From Methanoculleus sp. UBA208 (GTDB lineage Archaea; Halobacteriota; Methanomicrobia; Methanomicrobiales; Methanoculleaceae), in assembly GCF_002498065.1 (NCBI RefSeq), contig NZ_DAFZ01000027.1, positions 1 to 14,919 on the forward strand: 14,919 nt of DNA, written 5' to 3'. This document shows, one piece after another, positions 14,278 to 14,919 of the stretch; position 1 is the stretch's first letter, and every line of letters starts with the position of its first letter. A model generated the notes under the pieces. It was not told where the DNA came from. It saw only the letters and a list, made by a program, of their open reading frames with translations, and did no database searches. A program made the translations under genes and the position numbers.

Positions 14278-14502
14278 ATGAAACTCCCGAGAACCACCGG
14301 GGAGAAGGTGGTCGGTGCTCTCAAGAGAGCCGGTTTTGAGGTGGTTGGCATCCGGGGCAGCCATCACTATCTCTATCATGCGCAACGTGACGTCATCGTC
14401 ACCATTCCCGTGCACTCTAAAAAGATCCTTGCGCCAAAGACGCTTCAGGCGATTCTTTTCCAGTCCGGGATCACCGTCGACGAGTTCCGGGCGCTCCTGT
14501 AG
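14278..14502 (+). CDS. hicA: HicA mRNA interferase toxin
   Basis: This is a 74-residue HicA-family toxin with a double-stranded-RNA-binding-like fold that cleaves mRNA. It shows the catalytic histidine in GIRGSHHYLY (H29, in the Gly-Ser-His motif), then VTIPVHSKKILAPKTLQAIL and GITVDEF, all typical. The gene looks intact. Its start codon would have overlapped the original hicB stop (ATGA) before the TnpB element inserted. Now it lies about 1.3 kb from the hicB promoter, 24 nt beyond the element end. Expression would need a promoter inside the element or read-through. GGGG before the ATG is a poor ribosome-binding site, in keeping with former coupling to hicB. Confidence 0.9.
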   Translation: MKLPRTTGEKVVGALKRAGFEVVGIRGSHHYLYHAQRDVIVTIPVHSKKILAPKTLQAILFQSGITVDEFRALL

Positions 14503-14636
14503 CACGTCGTTGTCATTCATCTTCGGGGTAGCGTTACGCACTTTTGAAAACGCAGCAGAGCCCCCTCTCTAACCGGATATCTTTTACCATCCCAAAGCCC
14601 AATTTTGACGTAACGAACCGGAGGATTAGCGAAACG

Positions 14637-14919
14637 ATGCGGATAACAGTCGTCGGCGGGGGCTACGTCGGCCTGGTCACGGGGGCCTGCTTCGCCGAAC
14701 TCGGGCATACGGTCGATATCGTCGAGATCGATGCAGGAAAGGCGGCGGCGATCAACGCCGGGCGCGCCCCGATCCACGAGCGGGGCCTCGATGCGCTTCT
14801 GGAGAAGCATGCCGGAAAGCGGCTCTTCGCGGGGACGGATTATGGCCCGGTTGCCAGCGCGGATCTCTCGTTTGTCTGCGTCGGCACTCCTCCGGCTGCC
14901 GACGGGAGCGCCGACCTCT
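14637..14919 (+). CDS. UDP-glucose/GDP-mannose dehydrogenase family, 5' part
   Basis: The first 94 codons of an NAD-dependent sugar-nucleotide dehydrogenase are present; the gene runs off the window. MRITVVGGGYVGLVTGACFAELGH holds the Rossmann GxGxxG loop, VDIVEID ends the second strand with the ribose-binding acidic residue, and SFVCVGTPP is the next family motif. Such enzymes oxidise UDP-glucose, or N-acetyl-sugar nucleotides, to uronic acids for surface glycans and archaellin or S-layer glycosylation. The substrate cannot be told from this part. GGAGG (14620-14624) lies 12 nt upstream of the ATG, longer than ideal. The 134 bp between hicA and this gene contain no other gene. Confidence 0.9.
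   Translation, partial: MRITVVGGGYVGLVTGACFAELGHTVDIVEIDAGKAAAINAGRAPIHERGLDALLEKHAGKRLFAGTDYGPVASADLSFVCVGTPPAADGSADL

Overview
The window looks like chromosomal DNA of a GC-rich methanogenic archaeon, most likely Methanoculleus or a close relative in the Methanomicrobiales. This is inferred from the gene set, not from a search. The pointers are a CoM/CoB-dependent (thiol:fumarate) reductase TfrAB, an N-epsilon-acetyl-beta-lysine osmolyte operon (ablAB), TATA-type promoters close to start codons with several apparently leaderless genes, and short-overlap operons.

Layout: (1) 104-2492, minus strand: lysC (aspartate kinase), then purM (purine synthesis), overlapping by 8 bp. (2) 2552-5643, plus strand: tfrA-tfrB with an ATGA overlap, divergent from lysC across a 59-bp promoter region. 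(3) 5738-7954: a wrecked MntA-HepT toxin-antitoxin module. mntA is frameshifted in a G8 run, and hepT is split by a 1377-bp TnpB-only IS200/IS605-type element on the minus strand. (4) 8189-10330, minus strand: ablA-ablB. ablA carries a one-base frameshift inside its SGGDP motif. (5) 10466-11602, minus strand: a membrane-anchored family 2 glycosyltransferase. (6) 11852-12578, plus strand: an intact nucleotidyltransferase/HEPN pair. (7) 12712-14502: a hicBA toxin-antitoxin operon split by a second, different TnpB-only element of about 1336 bp. (8) 14637 to the end: the start of a UDP-glucose/GDP-mannose-type dehydrogenase.

The main discovery is the pair of TnpB elements. Each sits inside a toxin-antitoxin operon, antisense to it, with no target duplication. 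For both, element ends can be placed so that removing the element restores the host frame. The first restores a 149-residue HepT (junction ...DICAI/LNTDLHLG...). The second restores a hicB whose stop overlaps the hicA start as ATGA. In both, the DNA next to the right end is where a TnpB guide RNA would take its guide, and in the reconstructed empty site a short pentanucleotide (TTTAA, and probably TTCAG) lies directly 5' of that guide match. That is the arrangement expected for TnpB cutting the empty site and so favouring element retention. The 3' end of the first tnpB also encodes a run of strong hairpins expected of a guide-RNA scaffold.

Three toxin-antitoxin-like modules lie within 9 kb: one degraded, one split, one intact. 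They flank metabolic and osmoadaptation genes, so this is an accessory hotspot between core genes. Two frameshifts, both in G/C homopolymers, may be real decay or sequencing/assembly errors; raw reads would decide.
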